This document shows, one piece after another, positions 1 through 7,978 of a stretch of DNA of 64,000 nucleotides (the stretch's first letter is position 1; each line of letters opens with the position of its first letter). The notes below the pieces were generated by a model, which worked only from the letters and a program-made list of their open reading frames with translations, had not been told where the DNA came from and did not search any database. This DNA is from CAYZJV01 sp964478945 (GTDB taxonomy: Bacteria; Spirochaetota; Spirochaetia; Sphaerochaetales; Sphaerochaetaceae): the NCBI GenBank assembly GCA_964478945.1, contig CAYZJV010000006.1, forward strand, positions 13,308 to 77,307. Reading direction: 5' to 3'. The position numbers were made by a program, and so were the translations under genes.

Positions 1-1
1 G

Positions 2-724
2 ATCCAGAGGGAATCCGGAGAGACGAAGATGAATCCTTACGATCTGTATGCGTTGGAGACAGCCCTACGTCTTGTAAAGGAATATGGGGGAACAACAAGC
101 GTACTCACCATGGGACCACCCCAAGCTGAAGCCATTATTCGGGAAGCCTACGCAATGGGCATCGATGAAGGACACCTTCTCAGCGATCGTGCGTTCGCCG
201 GATCGGATGTGTTGGCAACCTCCCATGCCCTTTCACAGGGTATCATGACACTTGATCCGTTCGATCTCATCATTTGCGGCAAACAGACCACCGACGGCGA
301 TACGGCCCAAGTCGGACCCGAATGCAGTGAATTCCTCCACATACCCTGTGTGGCTGCGGTGCGTCGAATCGAAGGCTGCTCCGATGGGACCATCACCATC
401 ACCAACGATGATGGTGCGAACCTGGTGTCCATGAAGGTTCGTCTGCCCGCATTGCTTTCTGTGGAGAAGGATCTGTACCAGCCCAGACTCCCCTCCTATG
501 TACGCAGGAAGGAGACCCTTCAACGAAAGATACGCAAGATCACATTGCAGGACCTTTCCGACAGGGAACCGTCCCATTATGGACTGGAGGGATCACCAAC
601 CCAAGTACGCAAGATATTCCCTCCGGAGAGGAACGAAGAGTTTGAACTATGGGAAAGCGGAGATCTGGCGAAACGACTTTTCGAGTATCTGGATGAAGGG
701 AAATACTTGCAGGAGAAGGCCTGA
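2..724 (+). CDS. etfB: Electron transfer flavoprotein beta subunit, 5' end outside window
   Basis: Beta subunit of an electron-transferring flavoprotein; with EtfA it carries electrons between a dehydrogenase and NAD or ferredoxin partners in the cytoplasm. The reading frame is open from base 2, and the segment MNPYDLYALETALRL, starting at base 29, is the conserved stretch that normally lies about 25-40 residues into EtfB, so that ATG is internal and the start lies upstream of the window. The visible 240 residues include the conserved ICGKQTTDGDTAQVGPE block of the nucleotide-binding fold and the SYVRRKE region. Its stop overlaps the etfA start (TGATG), which indicates translational coupling. 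Confidence in the family is high; the exact electron partner is inferred from the downstream dehydrogenase gene. Confidence 0.93.
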   Translation: MQRESGETKMNPYDLYALETALRLVKEYGGTTSVLTMGPPQAEAIIREAYAMGIDEGHLLSDRAFAGSDVLATSHALSQGIMTLDPFDLIICGKQTTDGDTAQVGPECSEFLHIPCVAAVRRIEGCSDGTITITNDDGANLVSMKVRLPALLSVEKDLYQPRLPSYVRRKETLQRKIRKITLQDLSDREPSHYGLEGSPTQVRKIFPPERNEEFELWESGDLAKRLFEYLDEGKYLQEKA

Positions 725-1938
725 TGAAGACGATACAAGTGAACCAGGGGAATATCACAGATCCCAAAACGATGGAAAGGCTCTGCCCTTTCGGAGCCAT
801 CGAAGCACACGACGGAACGGTAACGATCAACGAAACATGCAGACTCTGCCTGATCTGTGTGAAACAGGGTCCGAAAGGAGCCTTCGAACTTGTCGAGGAG
901 CGTACAAACACCACAGCGGAGATGAATCTCGATGAATGGAAAGGCATACTTGTCTATATCGAACACCATGACCAAAGGATCCATCCTGTTTCCTTGGAAA
1001 TGTTGGGCAAAGCCCATGAGCTGGCACGGAAAAGCAATTATCCCGTATACTGCATTCTTATCGGAGATGATCTGGATACGCTGGCAGGACAACTACTTGC
1101 ATATGGCCCCGACAAGATATGCATCTATCAAGACCAGGCCTACACCGATTTTCGCATCGAGCCCTATACCGCGGCAATGACCGATGCCATAGAGCATCTG
1201 AAACCCGCGGTGGTGTTGGTGGGAGGCACAGTGAACGGAAGGACACTCGCACCACGGACCGCCGCCCGTTTGGGGACGGGTTTGACTGCTGACTGCACCG
1301 TTTTGGACATCCAGACCACCGGAGATTTGGACCAGATCCGTCCTGCGTTCGGTGGGAACATCATGGCCCACATCCGCACTCCCCACCATCGGCCCCAATT
1401 CGCCACGGTCCGCTATAAGATATTCGATTCAGCCGCACCCCGTGAAAATCCCGCTTGCATCGTGGAGCCTCGCCGATTGCATCCATCGAAGTTGACAAGC
1501 TCGATCACCGTCTTGGATACCAAGACCAAAGGTACGGGAAAATTCATCGAAGATGCCGATGTGATCGTTGCGGTGGGGAAAGGAATCGGAAAAGCCGCCA
1601 ACCTTCCCTTGTTCGCACATCTGGCCGAAGTACTGGGGGGACAACTTGCGTGCACACGTCCCTTGGTCGAAGAAGGATGGGTCGATCCAAGGAGACAGAT
1701 CGGATTATCGGGTAGAACGGTGAAACCGAAATTGATCATCACCTGCGGAGTATCGGGTTCGGTTCAATTCGTAGCCGGCATGAAGGGAGCGGAAAAGATC
1801 ATCGCCATCAATACCGACAGGGATGCCACCATATTCCACTCCGCCCATATCGGAATCGTAGGAGACATCTTCACGATCGTTCCCGAACTGATCGCATCGA
1901 TCGAAAACTCAGAACACATGAAAACCACACATTCTTGA
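724..1938 (+). CDS. etfA: Electron transfer flavoprotein alpha subunit with N-terminal FeS-type segment
   Basis: Alpha subunit of the EtfAB flavoprotein, 404 residues, longer than a plain EtfA of about 320. The first 60 residues carry CPFGAIE (Cys21) and then C39-x2-C42-x2-C45, four cysteines able to hold a [4Fe-4S] cluster, as seen in EtfA proteins of electron-bifurcating lactate dehydrogenases such as LctC. The C-terminal FAD domain is clear (RPLVEEGWVDPRRQIGLSG, then TCGVSGSVQF). The start overlaps the etfB stop, and the next gene follows after 9 bases, so the three form one operon. The function is secure; bifurcation or confurcation is an inference from the extra domain and the neighbour. 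Confidence 0.93.
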   Translation: MKTIQVNQGNITDPKTMERLCPFGAIEAHDGTVTINETCRLCLICVKQGPKGAFELVEERTNTTAEMNLDEWKGILVYIEHHDQRIHPVSLEMLGKAHELARKSNYPVYCILIGDDLDTLAGQLLAYGPDKICIYQDQAYTDFRIEPYTAAMTDAIEHLKPAVVLVGGTVNGRTLAPRTAARLGTGLTADCTVLDIQTTGDLDQIRPAFGGNIMAHIRTPHHRPQFATVRYKIFDSAAPRENPACIVEPRRLHPSKLTSSITVLDTKTKGTGKFIEDADVIVAVGKGIGKAANLPLFAHLAEVLGGQLACTRPLVEEGWVDPRRQIGLSGRTVKPKLIITCGVSGSVQFVAGMKGAEKIIAINTDRDATIFHSAHIGIVGDIFTIVPELIASIENSEHMKTTHS

Positions 1939-1947
1939 GGAAGCCAC

Positions 1948-3348
1948 ATGCAAACCTATCATGCCATTGAAAAAGAAGACATCGAAGCATTGAGAACGAT
2001 GTTGACCGATCCGAAACGTCTTATGACCGGTGGAGCGATCCATGAGGATTTCACCCATGACGAATTGCATACCTTGGTACGTACACCCGAGGTGCTCATC
2101 GAAGCCGAATCGACTCGTGAAGTCGTCGATATCGTCAAATATGCAGCGGCCCACCATATCCCGATCACCCCACGTGGACAGGGGACCGGTTTGGTGGGTG
2201 GAGCAGTCACATTGTATGGAGGCATCATGCTGTCCTTGCGACAGATGAATCGAATCCTCGAACTCGATCCACAGAACATGCTGCTCACAGTGGAGCCGGG
2301 GGTGCTGTTGATGGAGATAGCCGACTATCTTGCACCGACCGGACTTTTCTACCCTCCTGATCCGGGAGAAAAGAGCGCCACCATCGGAGGCAACATCAGT
2401 ACCAATGCAGGAGGAATGCGTGCGGTCAAATATGGAGTGACAAGAGACTATGTGCGTTCTCTTGAAGTGGTCCTCCCCAACGGTGAAGTTGTGGAACTCG
2501 GTGGAAAAGTCGCCAAGAACTCATCGGGCTACAGTCTCAAGGACCTGATGGTGGGAGCCGAGGGAACGCTGGGGATCATCACCAAAGCGACTTTGAAGCT
2601 GATACCGAAGCCAGAAGTCACCGTTTCCCTCCTCATTCCTTTTGGCAACCTGGGGCAAGCGATAGAAGCGGTTCCCGCCATATTGAAGGCCAAGCAGACT
2701 CCGACTGCCGTTGAATTCATGCAAAGGGAAGTCATCGTGGCCGCGGCCGATTACTTGGGGAGACCCTTTCCAGACAACACCTCGGATGCCTACCTGCTCG
2801 TATCCTGCGATGGACCTTCACATGTTTTTGTGGACAGTGCAATCGAAGAGATCGCCGAAATTGCCCTCGCCCACCATGCACTCGATGCATTCATAGCCGA
2901 TACTCCAGAGAGACAGGAATCGGTATGGACCACACGGGGGACCTTCCTGGAGGCAATCAAGGCTTCGACTTCCATGATGGATGAATGTGATGTGGTGGTG
3001 CCCCGTGATCAGGTTGCCAACTTCATCAACTACAGCTATGAACTGCAAATGACCCATGGACTCAGGATGATGAGTTTCGGCCATGCAGGTGATGGGAATC
3101 TGCACATCTACGCATTGCGTGATGAACTTGAAGCAGATTCCTGGAACGAGAAGGTGAACGCAGTCTTTACTCTGATGTATGACAAGGCCCATGAATTCGG
3201 AGGCAAGGTGAGTGGAGAACATGGTATCGGGTTTGCCAAGAAAGGCTATTTGGAGACCACCGAATCCACCGCAACGATCACCTTGATGCAAGCGATAAAG
3301 ACGGCATTCGATCCCCTCATGATTTTGAATCCAGGCAAAGTATGCTAA
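1948..3348 (+). CDS. FAD-linked lactate/glycolate dehydrogenase (GlcD/LctD family)
   Basis: Oxidises a 2-hydroxyacid, most likely D-lactate or glycolate, to the 2-oxoacid using FAD of the vanillyl-alcohol-oxidase fold. It is 466 residues, the usual GlcD/LctD length. The FAD pyrophosphate loop is PRGQGTGLVGGA (about residues 75-86), followed by GGNISTNAGG, and the C-terminal substrate cap has GHAGDGNLH (about 376-384) and SGEHGIGFAKKG. No iron-sulphur GlcF gene follows; instead the gene lies directly behind etfBA with a ribosome-binding site (GAGGAAG) in the 9-base gap. This is the LctBCD arrangement, in which the enzyme passes electrons to EtfAB. The substrate cannot be fixed from sequence alone. 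Confidence 0.85.
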   Translation: MQTYHAIEKEDIEALRTMLTDPKRLMTGGAIHEDFTHDELHTLVRTPEVLIEAESTREVVDIVKYAAAHHIPITPRGQGTGLVGGAVTLYGGIMLSLRQMNRILELDPQNMLLTVEPGVLLMEIADYLAPTGLFYPPDPGEKSATIGGNISTNAGGMRAVKYGVTRDYVRSLEVVLPNGEVVELGGKVAKNSSGYSLKDLMVGAEGTLGIITKATLKLIPKPEVTVSLLIPFGNLGQAIEAVPAILKAKQTPTAVEFMQREVIVAAADYLGRPFPDNTSDAYLLVSCDGPSHVFVDSAIEEIAEIALAHHALDAFIADTPERQESVWTTRGTFLEAIKASTSMMDECDVVVPRDQVANFINYSYELQMTHGLRMMSFGHAGDGNLHIYALRDELEADSWNEKVNAVFTLMYDKAHEFGGKVSGEHGIGFAKKGYLETTESTATITLMQAIKTAFDPLMILNPGKVC

Positions 3349-3352
3349 AGAA

Positions 3353-3383
3353 GGCCTGCCGCAGGATATTCCTACGGCAGGCC
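3353..3383. terminator. Bidirectional hairpin terminator
   Basis: GGCCTGCCG (3353-3361) is perfectly complementary to CGGCAGGCC (3375-3383), and the inner AGGA/TCCT can extend the stem past one mismatch. It begins 5 bases after the stop of the dehydrogenase gene and lies 20 bases from the stop of the convergent TRAP binding protein, so it can end both transcripts. There is no strong T-run on either side. Confidence 0.75.
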
Positions 3384-3402
3384 GGAAAGGATAGGAGCAC
3401 TG

Positions 3403-4398
3403 CTATTCGATTGCTTGGATGGCTTCCACCAAACCTGCGGACCACTTGCCGGATGCTTCCAGTTTCTTCACGGCATCGATCGCCTTCTCCCTGAGTTTCT
3501 CACGATCGGCGAACGTGTCGCTGTAGATTGCACCATCGGCTTCCATCTGAGCGATTATGCTGGCCTCGGATTCCTCTGCTTGCGCGGCCGACCATTCGTT
3601 GGTTGCGGCGAGTGCATCTTCGATCCCAGCCCGTTGTGCATCGCTGAGCCCTTGCCAGAAGGCTTCATTCACATACCATGCATTGGCTGCGTACATGTCC
3701 TCGGTTCGGGTAATGTAGGGTGCCGCGATATGCCACTTGTTGGCGATCACATCGGCAACCGGACCATGCGCGGCCTCCACGAGCTTGGTCTTCAGTGCAA
3801 GGAAAATCTCATTCCATGCCACAGTGGTGGGACTCGCACCATACGCTTCATAGGATTTCACGAACATCTCGAGACCGGGAGCCCTGACCTTAAGACCATT
3901 GAAATCATCGATGGTATTCAGTGGTTTCACCGAGAAGAACATTCGGGAAGCCATGGGAACCGGTTCGATGATTCTCATACCGCTGCTTTGGGCAACCTTG
4001 TCGGCAAGATCAAGGAACACCCTGCTTTTGAAGTAGGCCTTCATATGTTCGGCGTCACGATACATGAATCCGAAGCTGATCGGCTGGAAATCGGGATCAT
4101 AAGGAACAATCCATGCGATATCATTGCCGAACAGTTGCACCGAACCTTCGACAACCTGGTCCATGATCTGATTCGCCGTTCCAAGCACGGCTCCCTGTAC
4201 ATGGTTGACCTTCAGATTGAGTTCGGGATGCTTTTCAATCTCCTGCTTGAAATACTCTCCCGCCAGATTCCTTAGTGAACCGATCGCATCACCAGTGGCA
4301 AGGGTAATGGTCTTCTCCTGCTGCTGCTGCGCGCCTTGTGCGAATGCCATCGTCATCACGATCGACAGCAACAACATCATAACGATAATCCTTTTCAT
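3403..4398 (-). CDS. dctP: TRAP transporter solute-binding protein (DctP family)
   Basis: Periplasmic binding component of a tripartite ATP-independent transporter, 331 residues. A signal peptide is clear (MKRIIVMMLLLSIVMTMAFA, then a Q-rich linker). The mature part has the DctP pattern, including FFSVKPLNTIDDFNGLKVR and GASPTTVAWNEIFLALKT, the region that in this family holds the arginine contacting the substrate carboxylate. It is the last gene of a minus-strand operon behind the two membrane subunits. Binding proteins of this family usually take organic or sugar acids; the isomerase-like gene at the head of the operon suggests a sugar acid or sugar derivative here, which is inference. Confidence 0.93.
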   Translation of the reverse strand: MKRIIVMMLLLSIVMTMAFAQGAQQQQEKTITLATGDAIGSLRNLAGEYFKQEIEKHPELNLKVNHVQGAVLGTANQIMDQVVEGSVQLFGNDIAWIVPYDPDFQPISFGFMYRDAEHMKAYFKSRVFLDLADKVAQSSGMRIIEPVPMASRMFFSVKPLNTIDDFNGLKVRAPGLEMFVKSYEAYGASPTTVAWNEIFLALKTKLVEAAHGPVADVIANKWHIAAPYITRTEDMYAANAWYVNEAFWQGLSDAQRAGIEDALAATNEWSAAQAEESEASIIAQMEADGAIYSDTFADREKLREKAIDAVKKLEASGKWSAGLVEAIQAIE

Positions 4399-4434
4399 GT
4401 CATCCTCCTGGAATATTGAAATATCTTTACGGGA

Positions 4435-5718
4435 TCAATTCCCGAACAAGCCCGGTAGAAAAGTGGTGATCGAGGGAATGAACGTAATCAGTCCCAGGAA
4501 GACCAGATAGGGGAAATAAAACGGAGCCACCGCACGGAACATCTTTGCAAGAGTGAGCTTCGTCTGATTCATCATCACGAAGAGAAGCGAACCGAATGGT
4601 GGAGTGAGTGTTCCCATGAGCAGATTGATCAACATGACCATTGCAAAATGGATCGGATCGATCCCATAGCTCGCCGCGATCGGAAACATGATCGGAGCTG
4701 CGATCAGCACGATCACCGTCGTCTCCATCAGCATTCCACTGATCAACAGTACGACATTCGTCAAAAGAAGGAACACCACAGGACTCGAAGTCAGTTCAAG
4801 CATGAAGGCTTGCAGCTGCATACCCACATTCTGTATTCCCATCAACCAAGTGAAGGGACCGGCCACCAACAGCAACATCCCGAGGGCTCCGGTGGTTTTG
4901 GCCGATTCTATCGCACAATCGAGGAAGGAACGCCAAGTGAGATCCTTATACACAAAGCCCAGAATAATGGCAAACAGACAGGTGAGTGCTCCCAACTCGG
5001 TGGGAGTGGCCACACCGGTCACCAAACCAACAATAAGGAAGAAGGGAACCGCCAAAGCAGGAGCGGCTTTCAAGAAATTGGAGAATCTCACCGAAAAGGG
5101 CTCCTTCTCCATGATATCGACCTTCACCTTTCCCGAACGCACCATGAAATAGATGGTGACCATGAGAAAACCACCCAACATGACACCGGGAATGAATCCT
5201 GCAAGGAACAACTTGTCCAGTGCGATATTCGCCAACACGGCGATGATCACCATCTGTCCACTGGGAGGAATGATGGGACCGATCGTAGCCGAAGCGGCGG
5301 TTATGGCGGCACTGAAGGGGACGGGGTATCCATGCCTTTGCATCTCCTCCATCTCGATTTTCCCCAATCCGGCCGCATCCGCCATCGCCACTCCCGACAT
5401 CCCTGCAAACACAATGCTCGAAAGCACATTCACATGTCCCAAACCGCCAGGAATATGCCCGACCGAACTGTTGGCAAAGTTGAAGATTCTCCGCGCGATA
5501 CCAGAACCACCCAGCAGATTTCCTGCGAAAATGAACAGAGGTAGGGCCAACAAGGGAAAACTGTCCAAGGCGGGACCAAGGCGACCTGCAACGACGGTAA
5601 TGGGAAAGTTCTGACCCAAAAGAAGATATAAGACAGTTCCCGCGATGAACGAGAACGCCACCGGGACCTCAAGGAAGACAGCAACGAAAATGAATACGAT
5701 CAACCAAGTAAAATTCAT
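4435..5718 (-). CDS. dctM: TRAP transporter large permease (DctM)
   Basis: Large membrane subunit of the TRAP transporter, 427 residues with about 12 hydrophobic segments, the normal DctM size. Family hallmarks visible include the AGMSGVAMADAAGLG block, the GPIIPPSGQMVI loop, and GTLTPPFGSLLFVM near the C-terminus. It moves the substrate with sodium or protons. Its start overlaps the stop of the small subunit gene by four bases, indicating coupled translation, and 36 bases separate it from the binding-protein gene downstream. Confidence 0.94.
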   Translation of the reverse strand: MNFTWLIVFIFVAVFLEVPVAFSFIAGTVLYLLLGQNFPITVVAGRLGPALDSFPLLALPLFIFAGNLLGGSGIARRIFNFANSSVGHIPGGLGHVNVLSSIVFAGMSGVAMADAAGLGKIEMEEMQRHGYPVPFSAAITAASATIGPIIPPSGQMVIIAVLANIALDKLFLAGFIPGVMLGGFLMVTIYFMVRSGKVKVDIMEKEPFSVRFSNFLKAAPALAVPFFLIVGLVTGVATPTELGALTCLFAIILGFVYKDLTWRSFLDCAIESAKTTGALGMLLLVAGPFTWLMGIQNVGMQLQAFMLELTSSPVVFLLLTNVVLLISGMLMETTVIVLIAAPIMFPIAASYGIDPIHFAMVMLINLLMGTLTPPFGSLLFVMMNQTKLTLAKMFRAVAPFYFPYLVFLGLITFIPSITTFLPGLFGN

Positions 5719-6275
5719 AGTTGTCCCTCCAGATCCCTCTTACGTTGAAAATGACGCAACTCGAGCACATAATCGCCCGGTACCGTCTTGCCGGCCAGCA
5801 TTCTCAATTCGTAATACACATAGTAGAACTCGGTGACCAACATCAGTATCACGGCAACCAGCAAAGGTGTGGAATAGTAGTGTCCTTTCGCAATATTGAT
5901 CGGCATCGAAGACGTACTGGTCTTGTTCTGAATCGCAATGGAAGCCGGCAAGTTGAGCACCAGATACACCAGTACTCCGATGATGATGAAGGAAACCAGC
6001 AACTGTAGCATCGTCTTCTTTCGATCCGAAAGGAATTGGCTGAATGTGGTGATGGTCACATGTGTCTGAGTCATCGATGCGGCACTTCCTCCCAACATGA
6101 CGATCCAAATGAACGTGAAAATGACGAACTCCTGCACCCATATGATCGAATTGTTGAAGATATAGCGCATGATCACCTCCAACACCATGGTGAATACCAT
6201 CACCATCACCAATATCGCACCAAGAAGGATTTCAATCCTCATGATCCCTTCCAGCAATTTTTTCAACAGTCTCAT
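5715..6275 (-). CDS. dctQ: TRAP transporter small permease (DctQ)
   Basis: Small membrane subunit of the TRAP transporter, 186 residues with four predicted membrane helices. The middle helix carries the typical FTFIWIVMLGGSAASM stretch and is followed by HVTITTF, as usual in DctQ. I chose the ATG at 6275 because AGGAG lies 7 bases upstream of it; the longer frame opening at 6326 would overlap the upstream isomerase-like gene and has no ribosome-binding site. It is coupled to dctM by a 4-base overlap. Confidence 0.9.
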   Translation of the reverse strand: MRLLKKLLEGIMRIEILLGAILVMVMVFTMVLEVIMRYIFNNSIIWVQEFVIFTFIWIVMLGGSAASMTQTHVTITTFSQFLSDRKKTMLQLLVSFIIIGVLVYLVLNLPASIAIQNKTSTSSMPINIAKGHYYSTPLLVAVILMLVTEFYYVYYELRMLAGKTVPGDYVLELRHFQRKRDLEGQL

Positions 6276-6298
6276 CACTACTCTCCTGACTTCCCGAA

Positions 6299-7756
6299 TC
6301 ACCGGTCGGTCGAAATCACCACACATTCGATGGAAAAGATGGTGGCGATCTTCGCAATCTCCGCAGCATGATGTCCAATTCCCAAGGCGAAATGGTGGGT
6401 CGGACCCTCAGCCATCCACCTGCGCAGGAACGTCTTCAGATCGGGTTTGAACAACCCATGCGTATTGGTGTTGCCAGTTGGCGGGATATCGCCCTGTACG
6501 GACTCACCCTCGGCCACGACAAACTTCAAATCTCCGTCGATACCGATGGTGATCGCAAGCATTGTGATCGGTCCTTCCTGTATCTTGAATTCGACTCCAG
6601 CACCATTGCCCGGTTTTCCATGGTATTTGCTCAATGAGCGCAGCACTGGCTTCCGATCGGCGATGTTGATATGGTGTGGACCGTCATGTCCCACGAGAAT
6701 CGAGTTGCGATTGAAATCCATGGGATGGAACTCCGCAAAACTTCCGCCGATCTCCAAACGATCAAGGATCAACATGGCCATGAGCGTCTTCAGGTCATAC
6801 TCGCCACACATCGGAAATCCAGCCGAGGTGAGCAATGAATTCCCGACAATGAAATTGGTCACCAGCTTCCGCATTTCTGAGCCCTCTTCAGCCTCGTAGT
6901 AATACGCAAGTCCAGTCAAATCCCTCTCTTCAATCATGCGTTCCAAGGCAACCGCAACCTTGGCTGCGATATGCAGATCCTCCGGACGCAACATGAATGT
7001 GATATTGTCGGAAGCAGGGTCGGGAGTATCGAAAAAGGAGAGTATCTCCTTCTCCTTGGACTTGATCGCAGCACTTTCCACACCACGATACTGTTTCATC
7101 ACATCATCCGGTTCGATCGGCACCACATGGCTTCCGAAGACCTTGGTGATGAGTACCGGATCCACATGCATATCGTACATGGTCTCCAGGACATGACCCA
7201 TCAACCCGATCCGGGCACGCTTCAGATCATGCACGACATGGGCTATGCGACACCAGGACCGCAACTCTTCGTCAGCTTCCGAATCGCCTTCCAACATTCC
7301 CAAGACGACAGGAGGAGCCTTCCTGCCCAGATGGGTGGCAACCGAACAGAACTCGGGCACACTGCAGATGTCGTCGTTGCATAACTGGATGAATGTCGTA
7401 CCATTCGCATAATCCATCGCACGCATCGGCTGCAAAGCGACGAGCACCAGGGGGACATCCAACGAACGGACGATGGGAGCGAACGTTTCGGAAGTCGCAT
7501 AGGTGAGCATATCGACAAACAGGATATCCAGGTCAGCCATCCTCATCCGGCCCAACACCTCATACGCCTTCTTGGAATCATCCACGAGTCCAAAATCGAC
7601 CACGGAATCCCCATTGCATTCTAGCTTTTCCTTCAATTTTCCCTGTTTCTCATGCATCACATCGAGCAGTCCCTCGAATTGCCGCCAATATGTCGCATGT
7701 CCCACACCAACGAGTCCAATGTTGGCCATCAGGGGTTTCCTTCGTTCAACCTGCAT
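6299..7756 (-). CDS. FucI/AraA-like sugar isomerase family protein
   Basis: First gene of the TRAP operon, 485 residues. The overall length, the N-terminal Rossmann-like part (NIGLVGVGHATYWRQFEGL) and the C-terminal AEGPTHHFALGIGHH block resemble the L-arabinose/L-fucose isomerase fold, whose members interconvert aldoses and ketoses with a divalent metal. The central metal-ligand pattern of well-studied AraA is not obvious to me, so activity and substrate remain open. The start at 7756 is set by GGGGAGG placed 8 bases upstream; the frame is open for six more codons. Its promoter region is shared with the divergent DeoR-type regulator, which probably controls it. Confidence 0.65.
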   Translation of the reverse strand: MQVERRKPLMANIGLVGVGHATYWRQFEGLLDVMHEKQGKLKEKLECNGDSVVDFGLVDDSKKAYEVLGRMRMADLDILFVDMLTYATSETFAPIVRSLDVPLVLVALQPMRAMDYANGTTFIQLCNDDICSVPEFCSVATHLGRKAPPVVLGMLEGDSEADEELRSWCRIAHVVHDLKRARIGLMGHVLETMYDMHVDPVLITKVFGSHVVPIEPDDVMKQYRGVESAAIKSKEKEILSFFDTPDPASDNITFMLRPEDLHIAAKVAVALERMIEERDLTGLAYYYEAEEGSEMRKLVTNFIVGNSLLTSAGFPMCGEYDLKTLMAMLILDRLEIGGSFAEFHPMDFNRNSILVGHDGPHHINIADRKPVLRSLSKYHGKPGNGAGVEFKIQEGPITMLAITIGIDGDLKFVVAEGESVQGDIPPTGNTNTHGLFKPDLKTFLRRWMAEGPTHHFALGIGHHAAEIAKIATIFSIECVVISTDR

Positions 7757-7782
7757 GGATTTTCCTCCCCACAATTCATTCT

Positions 7783-7828
7783 ACTAGTAGATCCACTCAT
7801 ATAGTATTGGGTGGGATGAACCACTAGT
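7783..7828. promoter_or_regulatory. Bipartite inverted-repeat operator candidate
   Basis: Two half-sites face each other: ACTAGTAGATCCAC (7783-7796), and GATGAACCACTAGT (7815-7828), whose complement reads ACTAGTGGTTCATC. They match at most positions and are separated by 18 bases. The right half-site overlaps the -35 box of the isomerase/TRAP promoter and the -10 box lies between the halves, so a bound repressor would block it. The adjacent double-HTH regulator is the natural candidate ligand; that is inference. Confidence 0.5.
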
Positions 7829-7831
7829 CAA
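7803..7831 (-). promoter_or_regulatory. Promoter of the isomerase-TRAP operon
   Basis: On the minus strand TTGACT (7831-7826) is followed after 17 bases by AATACT (7808-7803), with TACTAT as an alternative -10 two bases further on. It lies about 50 bases upstream of the isomerase-like start codon. Confidence 0.45.
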
Positions 7832-7943
7832 ACAAATAGTTTCCAATTAGCTTGCATATTATTTGTATAATTAGCTTTATATATTCATTTATTATAATAT
7901 TTTATATATTTTTATTACTATTATATGTTACGAAAAGTTTCCA

Positions 7944-7972
7944 TTGTGAACCAACGATTGCCATGATACGAT
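7944..7972 (+). promoter_or_regulatory. Promoter directly abutting the regulator start codon
   Basis: TTGTGA (7944-7949), 17 bases, TACGAT (7967-7972). The expected transcription start falls at about 7979, which is the A of the regulator's ATG. No Shine-Dalgarno sequence precedes that ATG, so a leaderless mRNA is predicted. Confidence 0.4.
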
Positions 7973-7978
7973 CCAAGC

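Noticed and set aside
6180..6225. Repeated CCATCACCATCACCA, looked at as a possible tandem repeat
   Set aside because: It lies within the dctQ coding sequence and reflects codons for a Met/Val-rich membrane helix on the other strand.
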